From: a virus
Strand: one strand, 5' to 3'
IMG/VR virus record: IMGVR_UViG_3300020395_000026
Location: 1-43,983 of that record
Length of the DNA: 43,983 bases
Part shown: in pieces, positions 3,719 to 12,400 of the stretch
How positions within the stretch are numbered: position 1 is the stretch's first letter
Layout of the letters: each line of letters opens with the position of its first letter
Notes under the pieces: model-generated
What the model was told of the DNA's origin: nothing
The model's database searches: none
What the model saw: only the letters and a program-made list of their open reading frames with translations
Made by a program: the position numbers and the translations under genes

Positions 3719-3886
3719 ATGCAAAAAAATAATCCAGAAGATATTCGCCCCTTAGAGGTTGATTCAGTAACTGGAGAATATTATGTAAGGATTCCTGAAT
3801 GGGCAGTTAATGATCAAGGATGGTATGAAGATACTGAATTAAAGTTTAAAACAGACGGTGAAGAACTTATTATTACAGAACAATGA
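3719..3886 (+). CDS. Unknown 55-residue acidic protein
   Basis: The translation begins MQKNNPEDIRPLEVDSVTGE and continues YYVRIPEWAVNDQGWYEDTE. It is acidic and Trp/Tyr-containing and looks like a small all-beta protein. No family is recognised. It is the first gene after the promoter at 3670. Its TGA overlaps the next ATG as ATGA, the usual sign of translational coupling. The operon continues through two oxygenase-like genes. Confidence 0.7.
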   Translation: MQKNNPEDIRPLEVDSVTGEYYVRIPEWAVNDQGWYEDTELKFKTDGEELIITEQ

Positions 3887-4065
3887 GTAACACATATCAC
3901 ATATACTTAAGAGGTGAAGTTCTTTTTAAAGACTTAGATAAGTATGAATTTAAAATTATATGGGGTAGGTTATATCATTCATATTATAAGGATGAGATAG
4001 AATATGAAGAGATTGAATATACAACAGATCAAGAAAAAGATTTACTACAGGATGCTTCTTATTAA
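3883..4065 (+). CDS. Unknown 60-residue cyanophage-type small protein
   Basis: It begins MSNTYHIYLRGEVLFKDLDK, and the second half is acidic (DEIEYEEIEYTTDQEKD). I recognise the opening (MSN.YHIYL....L.KDL) from conserved small cyanophage proteins with no assigned role. It overlaps the previous gene by four bases, and its TAA is directly followed by the oxygenase ATG at 4066. It is thus tightly coupled to that enzyme and may be an accessory to it; this is inference. Confidence 0.8.
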   Translation: MSNTYHIYLRGEVLFKDLDKYEFKIIWGRLYHSYYKDEIEYEEIEYTTDQEKDLLQDASY

Positions 4066-4656
4066 ATGAGATATACAATTACTGATGATTATCTTGATGA
4101 GAAGTATATTTCGCATTTAGAGAACAGAATATTACAGAGTGGACCAGAGTTTCAATGGATCTTTCAGGAACAGGTTGCTCACGGAGAGGATGGTGCAAAT
4201 GATGCATTCTATTTTGTTCATGAAGTGTATAATCATTACTTTCCTCAGAGTGCTATGCACGAGGAGTTAAATTATCTCTATAATATGTTAGATGTTCGTG
4301 CATTAATTAGATGTCGTATTATAATGTATGTAAATCAAGGAAGACAGATTATTCATGCACCACACGTAGATTTTGGTTATGATCATAAAGCAGCATTACT
4401 CTATATGAATGATTGTAATGGTTATACATTAATGTCTAATTCTGATTGGGATGCAGAGAATGATACTACATTTGCAGATGATAGTGGTCAGAAGGTTGAT
4501 GTTCTTGAATATATGAAAGAGAAGATCTTTACTAATGAAGAGAAGGTAGTAAGTAAAAGGAATCGATTACTTTTACATGATGGTTCTAGACCTCATTGTA
4601 GTACTACTTGCACAGATGCAAAGAAGAGATATCTGATTGCATTAAATTACTTTTAA
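4066..4656 (+). CDS. 2OG-Fe(II) oxygenase-like protein A
   Basis: This 196-residue protein has the signature of 2-oxoglutarate/Fe(II)-dependent dioxygenases. An HxD pair lies at His100-Val-Asp102 (HAPHVDFGYDHK). A distal His177 is in GSRPHC, and Arg188 in KKRYLIALNYF can bind the 2OG carboxylate. A strand-rich core (AALLYMND) follows the HxD as in the double-stranded beta-helix fold. The family uses O2 and 2OG to hydroxylate proteins, nucleobases or small molecules. Nothing here shows which. Length is near the minimum for the fold. It is coupled to the small gene before it and lies five bases from a second oxygenase-like gene. Confidence 0.85.
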   Translation: MRYTITDDYLDEKYISHLENRILQSGPEFQWIFQEQVAHGEDGANDAFYFVHEVYNHYFPQSAMHEELNYLYNMLDVRALIRCRIIMYVNQGRQIIHAPHVDFGYDHKAALLYMNDCNGYTLMSNSDWDAENDTTFADDSGQKVDVLEYMKEKIFTNEEKVVSKRNRLLLHDGSRPHCSTTCTDAKKRYLIALNYF

Positions 4657-4660
4657 TTAA

Positions 4661-5305
4661 ATGATAAAACACGTAGAACAAATAGAAACTTTCGCAGAAC
4701 CTCCTATAAGAGTGTATGAGTGGGATGGAGAGATACAACCATTACTTGAGTTTTTAAGTAAAGAGAAGTTTGTGCATTCTAATGGTAATGTAAAATCTGA
4801 GAATGTATGGTTATTTGAAGAACCTATATTTGCAGATTTAAAGAAGTTTTGTTTAGAAGCTTGTCAGCAGTATGCATTGGATATTACTGATACTGAGCAA
4901 GAGTTAGAGATACAACAGTCATGGGCAAATGTAAATGAGCCTGGTATGACGAATCCACAGCATTGGCATAGTAATAGTTTTCTGAGTGGAACATTCTACT
5001 TAATATCAGCACAGGAAAAAGGTGCTCCGATTGTATTCAGTACTCGTGGTAGGCAGTTCTCTTTATACTTAGAACCAACAAGTAGATATGAACCTGATGA
5101 TCAAGTAGAGCATAATAAGTATATGGCATCAGCATTAAATGTTGCATCTGTTCCTGGTTCATTAGTAGTGTTTTCTTCTTTAATGCCACATCAAGTACCT
5201 CCGAATGAATCAGATTCAGTAAGAATTAGTTTATCGTTTAATACTTTCCCTAAACGTCCTTTTGGGTATGATACCGACCTAAATTCAGTCAAATATTTAA
5301 GTTGA
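4661..5305 (+). CDS. Putative 2OG-Fe(II) oxygenase-like protein B
   Basis: This 214-residue protein matches the phage-associated putative 2OG-Fe(II) oxygenase pattern (2OG-FeII_Oxy_5 / TIGR02466 type). It has HWHSNSFLSGTFYL at residues 101-114, a proline-glycine strand (VPGSLVVFSSLMPHQVPP) with His177, and Arg188 in SVRISLSFN. The first metal motif is HxH rather than HxD, as I recall for that group, so catalysis is less certain than in protein A. N-terminal residues 1-90 form a separate mixed helical part. It is the last gene of the operon from 3670. The next promoter overlaps its stop codon. Substrate unknown. Confidence 0.8.
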   Translation: MIKHVEQIETFAEPPIRVYEWDGEIQPLLEFLSKEKFVHSNGNVKSENVWLFEEPIFADLKKFCLEACQQYALDITDTEQELEIQQSWANVNEPGMTNPQHWHSNSFLSGTFYLISAQEKGAPIVFSTRGRQFSLYLEPTSRYEPDDQVEHNKYMASALNVASVPGSLVVFSSLMPHQVPPNESDSVRISLSFNTFPKRPFGYDTDLNSVKYLS

Positions 5306-5330
5306 CTTTTACTATATAATCGCATATAAT
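5302..5330 (+). promoter_or_regulatory. Promoter TTGACT-N17-TATAAT
   Basis: TTGACT (5302-5307) overlaps the stop codon of the preceding gene. TATAAT (5325-5330) follows at ideal 17-base spacing. A second TATAAT at 5315 is too close to the -35 to use it. The gene at 5354 starts 23 bases downstream. Confidence 0.75.
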
Positions 5331-5353
5331 ATAAGAGTAATTACAACATAATA

Positions 5354-6109
5354 ATGTCAAAAGGATTTACGGTAAAAGCGAAATCTCCTGTTGTCAAGAA
5401 AGCACCTGAATGGGACTACGAGAAAGCAAAGGAGATGGTAAAGGGTAAGACAGTAGTTTTCTGTCTACCAGGAAGAGGAGTATCATATGCATTTTTAAAG
5501 AGCTTTGTTCAACTATGTTTTGATCTGGTTCAAAATGGAGCAAGTATCCAAATCTCGCAGGATTACTCATCAATGGTCAACTTTGCACGGTGTAAGTGCT
5601 TAGGTGCGAATGTTCTTCGAGGACCTGATCAGAAACCTTGGGATGGACAGTTAAAGTATGATTACCAACTATGGATCGATAGCGATATTGTATTCAACTC
5701 TGAGAAGTTCTGGCAAATCCTTTTGATGGATCAGGATATTGCATCTGGTTGGTATTGCACTGAGGATGGTAAGACAACTTCAGTTGCTCATTGGATGGAA
5801 GAGGATGATTTCCGTTCTAATGGTGGTGTTATGAATCACGAAACCCTCGAAAGCATCTCGAAAAGAAAGAAACCATTTACGGTAGATTACACTGGTTTTG
5901 GTTGGACACTGATTAAGAATGGTGTGTTTGAGCACGATGAAATGAAGTATCCTTGGTTTGCTCCTAAGATGCAAGTCTTTGAGTCTGGTGAGGTTCAAGA
6001 TATGTGCGGTGAGGACGTTTCGTTCTGCTTAGATGCGAAAGAGGCTGGTTTTGAGATATGGTGTGATCCTCGTGTAAGAGTTGGTCATGAAAAACAAAGA
6101 GTTATATAA
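5354..6109 (+). CDS. Glycosyltransferase-like protein (GT-A type)
   Basis: This 251-residue protein has the layout of a small GT-A glycosyltransferase. A Rossmann-like opening (TVVFCLPGRGVSYAFLKS, residues 33-50) is followed by the metal-binding Asp-Ser-Asp at 109-111 (LWIDSDIVF). An acceptor-loop segment with GFGWTLIKNGVF comes next. GED at 219-221 then leads to His245 in RVRVGHEK, the typical C-terminal catalytic and metal-ligand pattern. Such enzymes move a sugar from a nucleotide donor to a protein, lipid, glycan or modified base. Donor and acceptor are unknown. It has its own promoter. The next gene begins inside its 3' end, overlapping by 23 bases in another frame. Confidence 0.8.
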   Translation: MSKGFTVKAKSPVVKKAPEWDYEKAKEMVKGKTVVFCLPGRGVSYAFLKSFVQLCFDLVQNGASIQISQDYSSMVNFARCKCLGANVLRGPDQKPWDGQLKYDYQLWIDSDIVFNSEKFWQILLMDQDIASGWYCTEDGKTTSVAHWMEEDDFRSNGGVMNHETLESISKRKKPFTVDYTGFGWTLIKNGVFEHDEMKYPWFAPKMQVFESGEVQDMCGEDVSFCLDAKEAGFEIWCDPRVRVGHEKQRVI

Positions 6110-6251
6110 TATCTTTGAGGGTGATAAACTTCTCTTTGAGAACCTCACCCAAGATGAATACTTTGATGCTATGGAAGATCTTGCTCAAGAATTCTATAGC
6201 ACTGGGGTTCATAACCCCCAAGATTTAAGAACTGAAATTAAAGCGAATTAA
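6087..6251 (+). CDS. Unknown 54-residue acidic protein, overlapping gene
   Basis: The translation starts MKNKELYNIFEGDKLLFENL and continues as an acidic helix (DEYFDAMEDLAQEFYSTG). Its ATG lies inside the end of the glycosyltransferase gene, and its stop is two bases before the next ATG. Compact helical phage proteins of this size are common and of unknown role. A perfect GGGGTT-CAT-AACCCC hairpin (6204-6218) lies inside the coding sequence and has no T tract. It could affect translation of the following gene. Confidence 0.65.
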   Translation: MKNKELYNIFEGDKLLFENLTQDEYFDAMEDLAQEFYSTGVHNPQDLRTEIKAN

Positions 6252-6253
6252 TT

Positions 6254-6400
6254 ATGGCAAAATTTAAACAAAGTCTATCTGGATCTACATTTGTAGAATC
6301 AACACCGAAAAAAACTCGTCAAGGAAGGGGAAAACATTCAAAATATGCCGCTTCGTCTCGAAATAAAGCACCTAAAAGATATAGAGGACAAGGTAGATGA
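6254..6400 (+). CDS. Unknown 48-residue very basic protein
   Basis: The translation begins MAKFKQSLSGSTFVESTPKK and continues with TRQGRGKHSKYAASSRNKAP and KRYRGQGR. About one third of residues are Lys or Arg, so nucleic-acid or ribosome binding is plausible. I recall near-identical small proteins in many cyanophages, where they carry no assigned function. It is coupled on both sides, with a two-base gap before and a four-base ATGA overlap with the oxygenase-like gene after it. Confidence 0.8.
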   Translation: MAKFKQSLSGSTFVESTPKKTRQGRGKHSKYAASSRNKAPKRYRGQGR

Positions 6401-7026
6401 ATCAAGAACCTAAACTTCTAGGTCTTAAACATCATTCAAACTTTATATCTGAATTTCTATTCGACTCAAATGATCTAAATTTGGGTCATTTTATTGACTA
6501 TTTTGAACTGATACATTCAAATGGAGTTCATATGCCTCGCAACATAAGAGGTGTAAAAGATACTCAAGTTTTTATGAGTGAGATACTTGCTGGTTGCTTT
6601 CCTGGTGTAGATGATATAACTGCGGAAAGAACTGGTATAATTTATGGGCAATTTCAAGAATTATCTAAAATTGCTATCATAGAATACTTTAATCAATACG
6701 AAATTCTTCAGACAAAGAAGATTGAACATAAACTTTTGAAATTACAACGCACAAAACCATGTGAAGGATTCCATTCTTGGCATGCTGATCAAGGTCCAAG
6801 TAATCCATACCGACAATTAGTCACTTTGTTATATTTGAACGATGATTTTGAAGGTGGAGAGACAGAATTTATTCATCAAAACGTAAGAATTAAACCTCAA
6901 GCAGGAAAATACGTGATTTTTCCAACTTCTTGGACGCATACACACCGTGGAAACCCTCCAATTGGTGGAAATAAGTATATTTTAACCTCTTGGGTAGAGG
7001 AATTTTCAGATTCTGCATCGAAATAA
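6397..7026 (+). CDS. 2OG-Fe(II) oxygenase-like protein C (prolyl-hydroxylase-like)
   Basis: This 209-residue protein has the clearest 2OG-Fe(II) oxygenase signature of the three (PF13640-like). It has His129-Ala-Asp131 in HSWHADQGPS, then LVTLLYLNDDFEGGETEF, the hallmark strand and GGE-T turn. KPQAGKYVIFP follows, then His183 in THTHRGNPP, and GGNKYILTSW with Lys193 where many relatives have the 2OG-binding Arg. Prolyl-4-hydroxylase-type relatives hydroxylate protein side chains. The substrate here is unknown. It ends the early cluster, and a late promoter and the baseplate genes follow. It is different enough from proteins A and B not to be a recent duplicate. Confidence 0.9.
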   Translation: MNQEPKLLGLKHHSNFISEFLFDSNDLNLGHFIDYFELIHSNGVHMPRNIRGVKDTQVFMSEILAGCFPGVDDITAERTGIIYGQFQELSKIAIIEYFNQYEILQTKKIEHKLLKLQRTKPCEGFHSWHADQGPSNPYRQLVTLLYLNDDFEGGETEFIHQNVRIKPQAGKYVIFPTSWTHTHRGNPPIGGNKYILTSWVEEFSDSASK

Positions 7027-7046
7027 AATAATTCGTAAAAATTAGG

Positions 7047-7054
7047 TATAAATA
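7047..7054 (+). promoter_or_regulatory. T4-type late promoter TATAAATA
   Basis: The octamer lies 30 bases before gp25 ATG, after the stop of the oxygenase-like gene. In T4-type phages this box is read by the gp55 late sigma factor with gp33/gp45. It marks the start of the structural module. A weaker CTAAATAA box lies at 7069. Confidence 0.85.
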
Positions 7055-7084
7055 AAAAGATATAATACTAAATAAACCGTTCTG

Positions 7085-7486
7085 ATGGCAATCGAACGCA
7101 CATCTCAAGCATTTAAAGACATAAGTTTTGCTTTCAAACCACATCCTGTGACGAAAGACCTACCTGTGTTGATGAATGAACGTGCAATTATACGTTCTGT
7201 AAGGAATTTGGTCGAGACAATCCCCACAGAGAGGTTTTTTCAGTCTGATATTGGAACCGATATAAGGGCAAGTTTGTTTGAAAACTACTACCCTACCATG
7301 AAGAAGGTGATTCAAAACCAAATTGTTGAAACAGTTGAGCGATATGAACCTAGAGTTGCAAATTTAGAGGTTCAAATCAATGCTGCTATGGATGACAATG
7401 CATTTGAAGTATCTGTATTGTTTGAAATTGTAGGATTAGAAGTTCCGATACAATCATTTTCCTTCTTATTAGAACCAACAAGATAA
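7085..7486 (+). CDS. gp25: Baseplate wedge protein gp25 (lysozyme-like GPW/gp25 family)
   Basis: The 133 residues match the length of T4 gp25 (132). The family core is clear: an N-terminal strand and helix with NERAIIRSVRNL, then FQSDIGTDIRASLFEN, and the conserved Glu88-Pro89-Arg90 followed by VANLEVQINA. gp25 joins gp6, gp7 and gp53 in the baseplate wedge and primes sheath assembly. The late promoter lies just upstream, and gp6 begins four bases after the stop. No Shine-Dalgarno is visible. The start at 7085 gives the expected N-terminus. Confidence 0.95.
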   Translation: MAIERTSQAFKDISFAFKPHPVTKDLPVLMNERAIIRSVRNLVETIPTERFFQSDIGTDIRASLFENYYPTMKKVIQNQIVETVERYEPRVANLEVQINAAMDDNAFEVSVLFEIVGLEVPIQSFSFLLEPTR

Positions 7487-7490
7487 TAAT

Positions 7491-9431
7491 ATGCCTTTTA
7501 CTCAATTTACAAGTTTAGATTTTGACCAGATTAAAGCCCAAATAAGGGATTATCTTCGTGCTAACAGCAATTTTACTGATTTTAACTTTGAGGGTTCTAA
7601 CTTTTCGATTTTAATTGATACTTTAGCATACAATACCTACATTAATGCCTTTAATGCAAACCTAGTTGTAAACGAATCCTTCTTAGATTCAGCAACTGTA
7701 AGAGAAAATGTAGTTTCTTTGGCAAGAAATATAGGTTATGTACCCCGTTCAAAAACTGCTGCAAAGAGTTCTATTCACTTTGATGTAGAAACTAACTCAA
7801 CTGCACAAACAATACACTTAAAACCTGGTTTAGTATGCACTGGGGCAGCAAATAACACTACATTCAGATTCTCTACTACTCAGAGTATATCCGCAGCAAT
7901 TAAAAATGGTGTTGCTTCCTTTGGTTCTGAAAGTGAACCTATTGAAATACTACAAGGAACATTTTTAGAAACAAGATTTGTAGCAAATAATAACGCAGAC
8001 CAAAGATTTATACTCGCAAACCCAAATATTGATACATCTACACTTAAAGTATATGTTGCTGGAATATCAGATACTGGTATTGGAAGACAATACAACATGA
8101 TTGATAATATCCTGAATCTTAATAAAGACTCTGAAGTTTTCTTTGTTCAGGAAATTCAAGATGAAAATTTTGAAATATTATTTGGTGATGGGTATTTTGG
8201 TAAAAAATTAGAAAATAATTCTATTATCACAGTTCGATATATTGTAACTGATGGTAAAGAAGGTAATGGTGCTTCAGAATTTAGTTTCCAAGGAGTTTTT
8301 AAAGATAGGGATCCTGATGATATAGGTGCATCTACAATTATTCCTAACAGTGGAATCTCGGTAAACACTGTTAATAGTGCCTCAAATGGTGCTGAAATGG
8401 AAGGTGTATCATCTATTAAGTATTTTGCACCTAGAATTTATTCATCGCAGTATAGGGCGGTTACACCAAGGGATTATGAGGCAATAATACAGTCAATTTA
8501 TCCTAAAACAGAATCTGTTGCCGTTGTTGGTGGTGAAGAATTAACTCCACCTAAGTTTGGACAAGTTCAAATTAGCATTAAACCTAAAAATGGAACATAT
8601 GTTTCTGATTTTGACAAACAACAGATAAAAAACAAGTTAAAGAGTTACGCAATCGCTGGAATTAACTCAGAAATCGTAGATCTTAAGATTTTGTATGTTG
8701 AATGTGATTCAACCATCTATTATAACACTGCACAAACAAATAATGCGGATGATTTGAAAACAAGGATTACTGATTCTCTTACAACTTACTCCAAAACTGT
8801 AGATATTAATAAGTTTGGTGGTAGGTTTAAGTATAGTAAGATCTTACAGTTAATTGATAGAGTTGATACTGCAATTACATCTAATATTACTACTTTAAAG
8901 ATTAGAAGAGATCTAAAAGTTCTAATAAATCAATTCGCACAGTATGAATTATGTTTTGGTAACAGATTTCACATAAATCCTTTAGGTTTTAACATAAAAA
9001 GCACTGGATTTACTGTAAGTGGGTCAAATGATGTTGTATATTTAACTGATGTTCCAAATAAAAAGGAAGATGGAACTCTAGATGGTAGTGGAAAGGGTAT
9101 TTTGAGTGTAATTTCAAGAAACCAAAAAGATGAATTGAATGTTATTGCAAAATCTGCAGGAACAGTTGATTACATGAAGGGTGAAATTATCTTAAATACG
9201 TTAAATATAACAGGAACTTCAGCAAATAACGATTTGATTGAAATTCAAGCGTTCCCAGAATCAAATGATGTAGTTGGATTGAAGGATTTATACTTAGTTT
9301 TCAGCGTTGCAGATAGTCGGATAAATATGGTTAAAGATGTAATAGCATCGGGAGAAGACGTTTCAGGCGTTGTATTTACTAGAGACTATTACACATCAAG
9401 TTACGCAAATGGAGACCTAGAGAGAAAATAA
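7491..9431 (+). CDS. gp6: Baseplate wedge protein gp6 (baseplate J-like)
   Basis: The 646 residues are close to T4 gp6 (660). Residues 35-95 have the gp6/J-like core (ILIDTLAYNTYINAFNANLV, SATVRENVVSLARNIGY). Around residue 320, YRAVTPRDYEAIIQSIYP is the strongest family motif, followed by a domain with FGQVQISIKP. gp6 dimers form the ring that holds the wedges together and connect to gp25 and gp53. The gene is packed between gp25 and the gp7-like gene with almost no spacing. Minus-strand frames within it are shadows. Confidence 0.95.
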   Translation: MPFTQFTSLDFDQIKAQIRDYLRANSNFTDFNFEGSNFSILIDTLAYNTYINAFNANLVVNESFLDSATVRENVVSLARNIGYVPRSKTAAKSSIHFDVETNSTAQTIHLKPGLVCTGAANNTTFRFSTTQSISAAIKNGVASFGSESEPIEILQGTFLETRFVANNNADQRFILANPNIDTSTLKVYVAGISDTGIGRQYNMIDNILNLNKDSEVFFVQEIQDENFEILFGDGYFGKKLENNSIITVRYIVTDGKEGNGASEFSFQGVFKDRDPDDIGASTIIPNSGISVNTVNSASNGAEMEGVSSIKYFAPRIYSSQYRAVTPRDYEAIIQSIYPKTESVAVVGGEELTPPKFGQVQISIKPKNGTYVSDFDKQQIKNKLKSYAIAGINSEIVDLKILYVECDSTIYYNTAQTNNADDLKTRITDSLTTYSKTVDINKFGGRFKYSKILQLIDRVDTAITSNITTLKIRRDLKVLINQFAQYELCFGNRFHINPLGFNIKSTGFTVSGSNDVVYLTDVPNKKEDGTLDGSGKGILSVISRNQKDELNVIAKSAGTVDYMKGEIILNTLNITGTSANNDLIEIQAFPESNDVVGLKDLYLVFSVADSRINMVKDVIASGEDVSGVVFTRDYYTSSYANGDLERK

Positions 9432-12400
9432 ATGAGTATAGGAATTGATAAGAGAATTCAAGTCAACAGAATTATTGAGAGTCAGATACCTGAATTTTTA
9501 AGGTCTGATTTTCCTAATGTAACTGAATTTTTTAAACAATATTACCGTTCTCAAGAATTTCAAGGAGGTCCTACTGATCTAATTGAAAATTTAGATCAGT
9601 ATTTAAAATCAGATAACTTAGTTCCTGAAGTTATTCATGGAACAACTTCATTATTAGCGGCAATTACAGCATCTGATACAACTATTACCGTTGCATCTAC
9701 AAAGGGATTTCCTGATGAATATGGTCTTTTAAAGATCGGTGATGAAATTATTACCTATACAGGTAAAACTGATACATCATTTACTGGATGTGTTCGTGGA
9801 TTTAGTGGTGTAAGTGGATATAGTGTTGGAATATCTTCATCATTAGATAATGTTAACAAAGAAGGTTTATTATTTGAAAGTACTAGAGCAAATGATCATG
9901 TTGCTAGTAGTGTTGTTAATAATCTAAGTGTTTTATTCTTACAGGAATTCTATAAAAAATTAAAGAGAACATTCCTACCTGGATTAGAAGATAATGATTT
10001 TGCAGAAGGTATTGATGTTGGTAATTTTATAAAGAATGCAAGATCTTTTTATCAATCAAAAGGTATTGAAGAATCTATAAGAATATTATTAAAATTATTA
10101 TTTGGTGTAGATGCTAAAATATTAGATCTTGAAGAACAGTTACTTAAACCATCTACTTCCGAATTTATAAGAAGAGAAGTTATTATTGCGGAAGCAATTA
10201 ATGGAGATCCGTCTAAATTAGTTGGTCAGACCATTACAAAATCAACAGATTCTAGAACTAATGCATCAGTTTCAGAAGTTGAGATATTAACTAGAGAAAA
10301 TAAAATATATTATCAACTTTCTTTATTTGTTGGATTTAATGATAGGGATTTAATTGAAGGAACATTTACAATACCAGGTAAAACAAAGGCATTAGAACCT
10401 TCTCTAAAAGATTCTTCAGTACTTTCTGTTGATTCTACTGTTGGATTCGCTAAAACTGGTTATGTATTGTGTGGAATTAACTCAATTACATATAGTTCAA
10501 AATCAGTTAATCAATTCTTTGGTTGTACTGGTATTGAAGAAGATATTTCAACAGGATCTGATGTAAGAGCTGATGAATTTATCTTTGGGTATGAGGATGG
10601 TGATTTAACCAAGAAAGTTGATTTAAGGATTACTGGTGTTCTTTCAGAGTTTAAAACTGTTTCTGATATCGCTTTAGTTTCACCAGGTGAGAAAGTTTTT
10701 GTTAAAAATGTAGGAGAATCTATACCAAATCCAGATTTTAATAAAACTTATAAGGAAATATTTGCAAACTCATGGATATACAATACTAGTTGTAGATATG
10801 AGATTTCTGTAATCTCTGGTTCTAGTATTACAGTATCCAGTAAAGTAGATAAGTCTAGTGTAAAGGTTGGAGATATTGTTGAAATATTACAGAGAAACTC
10901 TGAAACAGTTGTAGCACCATTTGCAGAAGTTACTGGTATTAATGCTACTAAAACGGTATTAACAGTATCTGGTATATCAGCATTTACTCCAGTAGATGGT
11001 TTATTTTATGATTTGAGAAGAAAATTAAACAAAGCATCTAGTAGTGGTATAGAAATAAAGGAAGGAAATTCAAAAATATTATCAGATGTATCTAATGTTT
11101 ATATTGATGGTAAAACAGATGCATATGTTGCATCTAATTCATTACCATCTTATGAATTAGATTCTATAGTTAGAAGAATTTCTGTCGGAATATCATCAGC
11201 ACTTCCTAATTTAAATTGTTTTGATGTTGATCTTCAAACATATAACTGCATTCAGTTTGATAATTCAGATTTTAGATTAATTACAGGTGATGCTGTAGTA
11301 TATACTTCCGATGATCCATTGGAAGGGTTATCCAGTGGTGATCTTTATTATCTTGAAAAAATAGAAGCTACTACATCAAATGTTGGTTTTACTACTGTTA
11401 GATTATACAAATCAAGAGGACAGATAGGCACTCCAGATAATGCAGTTAGATTTAAATCTCAGACTACATCCAATAGTCATACACTTACAAGAGTAGATCA
11501 TTATGATAGAGATTTATCTGCAAATAAAATATTAAGAAAGTATCCATTAACCCAAAATTTATACGTATCTGGTACAGATGAGACTCCTGTTGGTGGAGTT
11601 GGTATGTTAATTAATGGTGTTCAGATAGAAACACCAATATCTTCGGATTATATTTACTATGGTCAAATTGATAATGTAGATGTTTATAATAGTGGTGACG
11701 GATATGATGTTATAAATCCACCAAAATTAGATGTTGATCCAAGTAATAATGGTGGAATAGATGCAATAGTTGAACCAATTATTGAAGGTAGTGTTAAAGA
11801 GGTTATAGTTGATCCTCATGATTTTGATATTGATGATGTAAAATCTATTGCACTAACAGGTGGAAATGGAGATGGTTGTGTATTAGAACCAGTTATAGGT
11901 ATTAGATTTAGAGAAGTTGAATTTGATAGTAGAGATATTTTCTTCTCAGGTGGTTTATCTATTGAAGATGAAACAATTACCTTTAAAACAGAGCATTTTT
12001 TAACTACTGGAGAGGTTGTTTATTATAATAGTAATGGTAATGTTGAAATTGGAACTGGACCATTTGGGGATGTTGGAAATACTGCTACTGGGTCATTAGC
12101 AACAGGAACACCATATGCTGTTAGTTTTGTAAATTCAAAAACTGTTAGATTACATAACACCAGTGAAGAGGCAATAGCAGGTATTAATACAATTGGTATT
12201 TCAACTTCAACTAATGCTAGTGGTATTCATAAGTTTAGAACAGTATCTAAGAAAACATTACAATCAGTTAAAGTATTAAATGCTGGTTCTGGGTATCAAT
12301 ATAGAAAATTAGAAGTTCAACCTGTAAATGTATCAACTGAATATTCAAGAATAGATTTTAATGGTCATGGATTTAAAAATGGTGATCTTATTGAATATAA

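Noticed and set aside
6204-6218. GGGGTT-CAT-AACCCC hairpin as a terminator
   Set aside because: It lies inside a coding sequence, has no T tract, and tightly coupled genes continue after it.
6890-7144. Minus-strand ORF of 84 codons across the gp25 promoter
   Set aside because: It covers the end of an oxygenase gene, the late promoter and the start of gp25, and has no features of its own.
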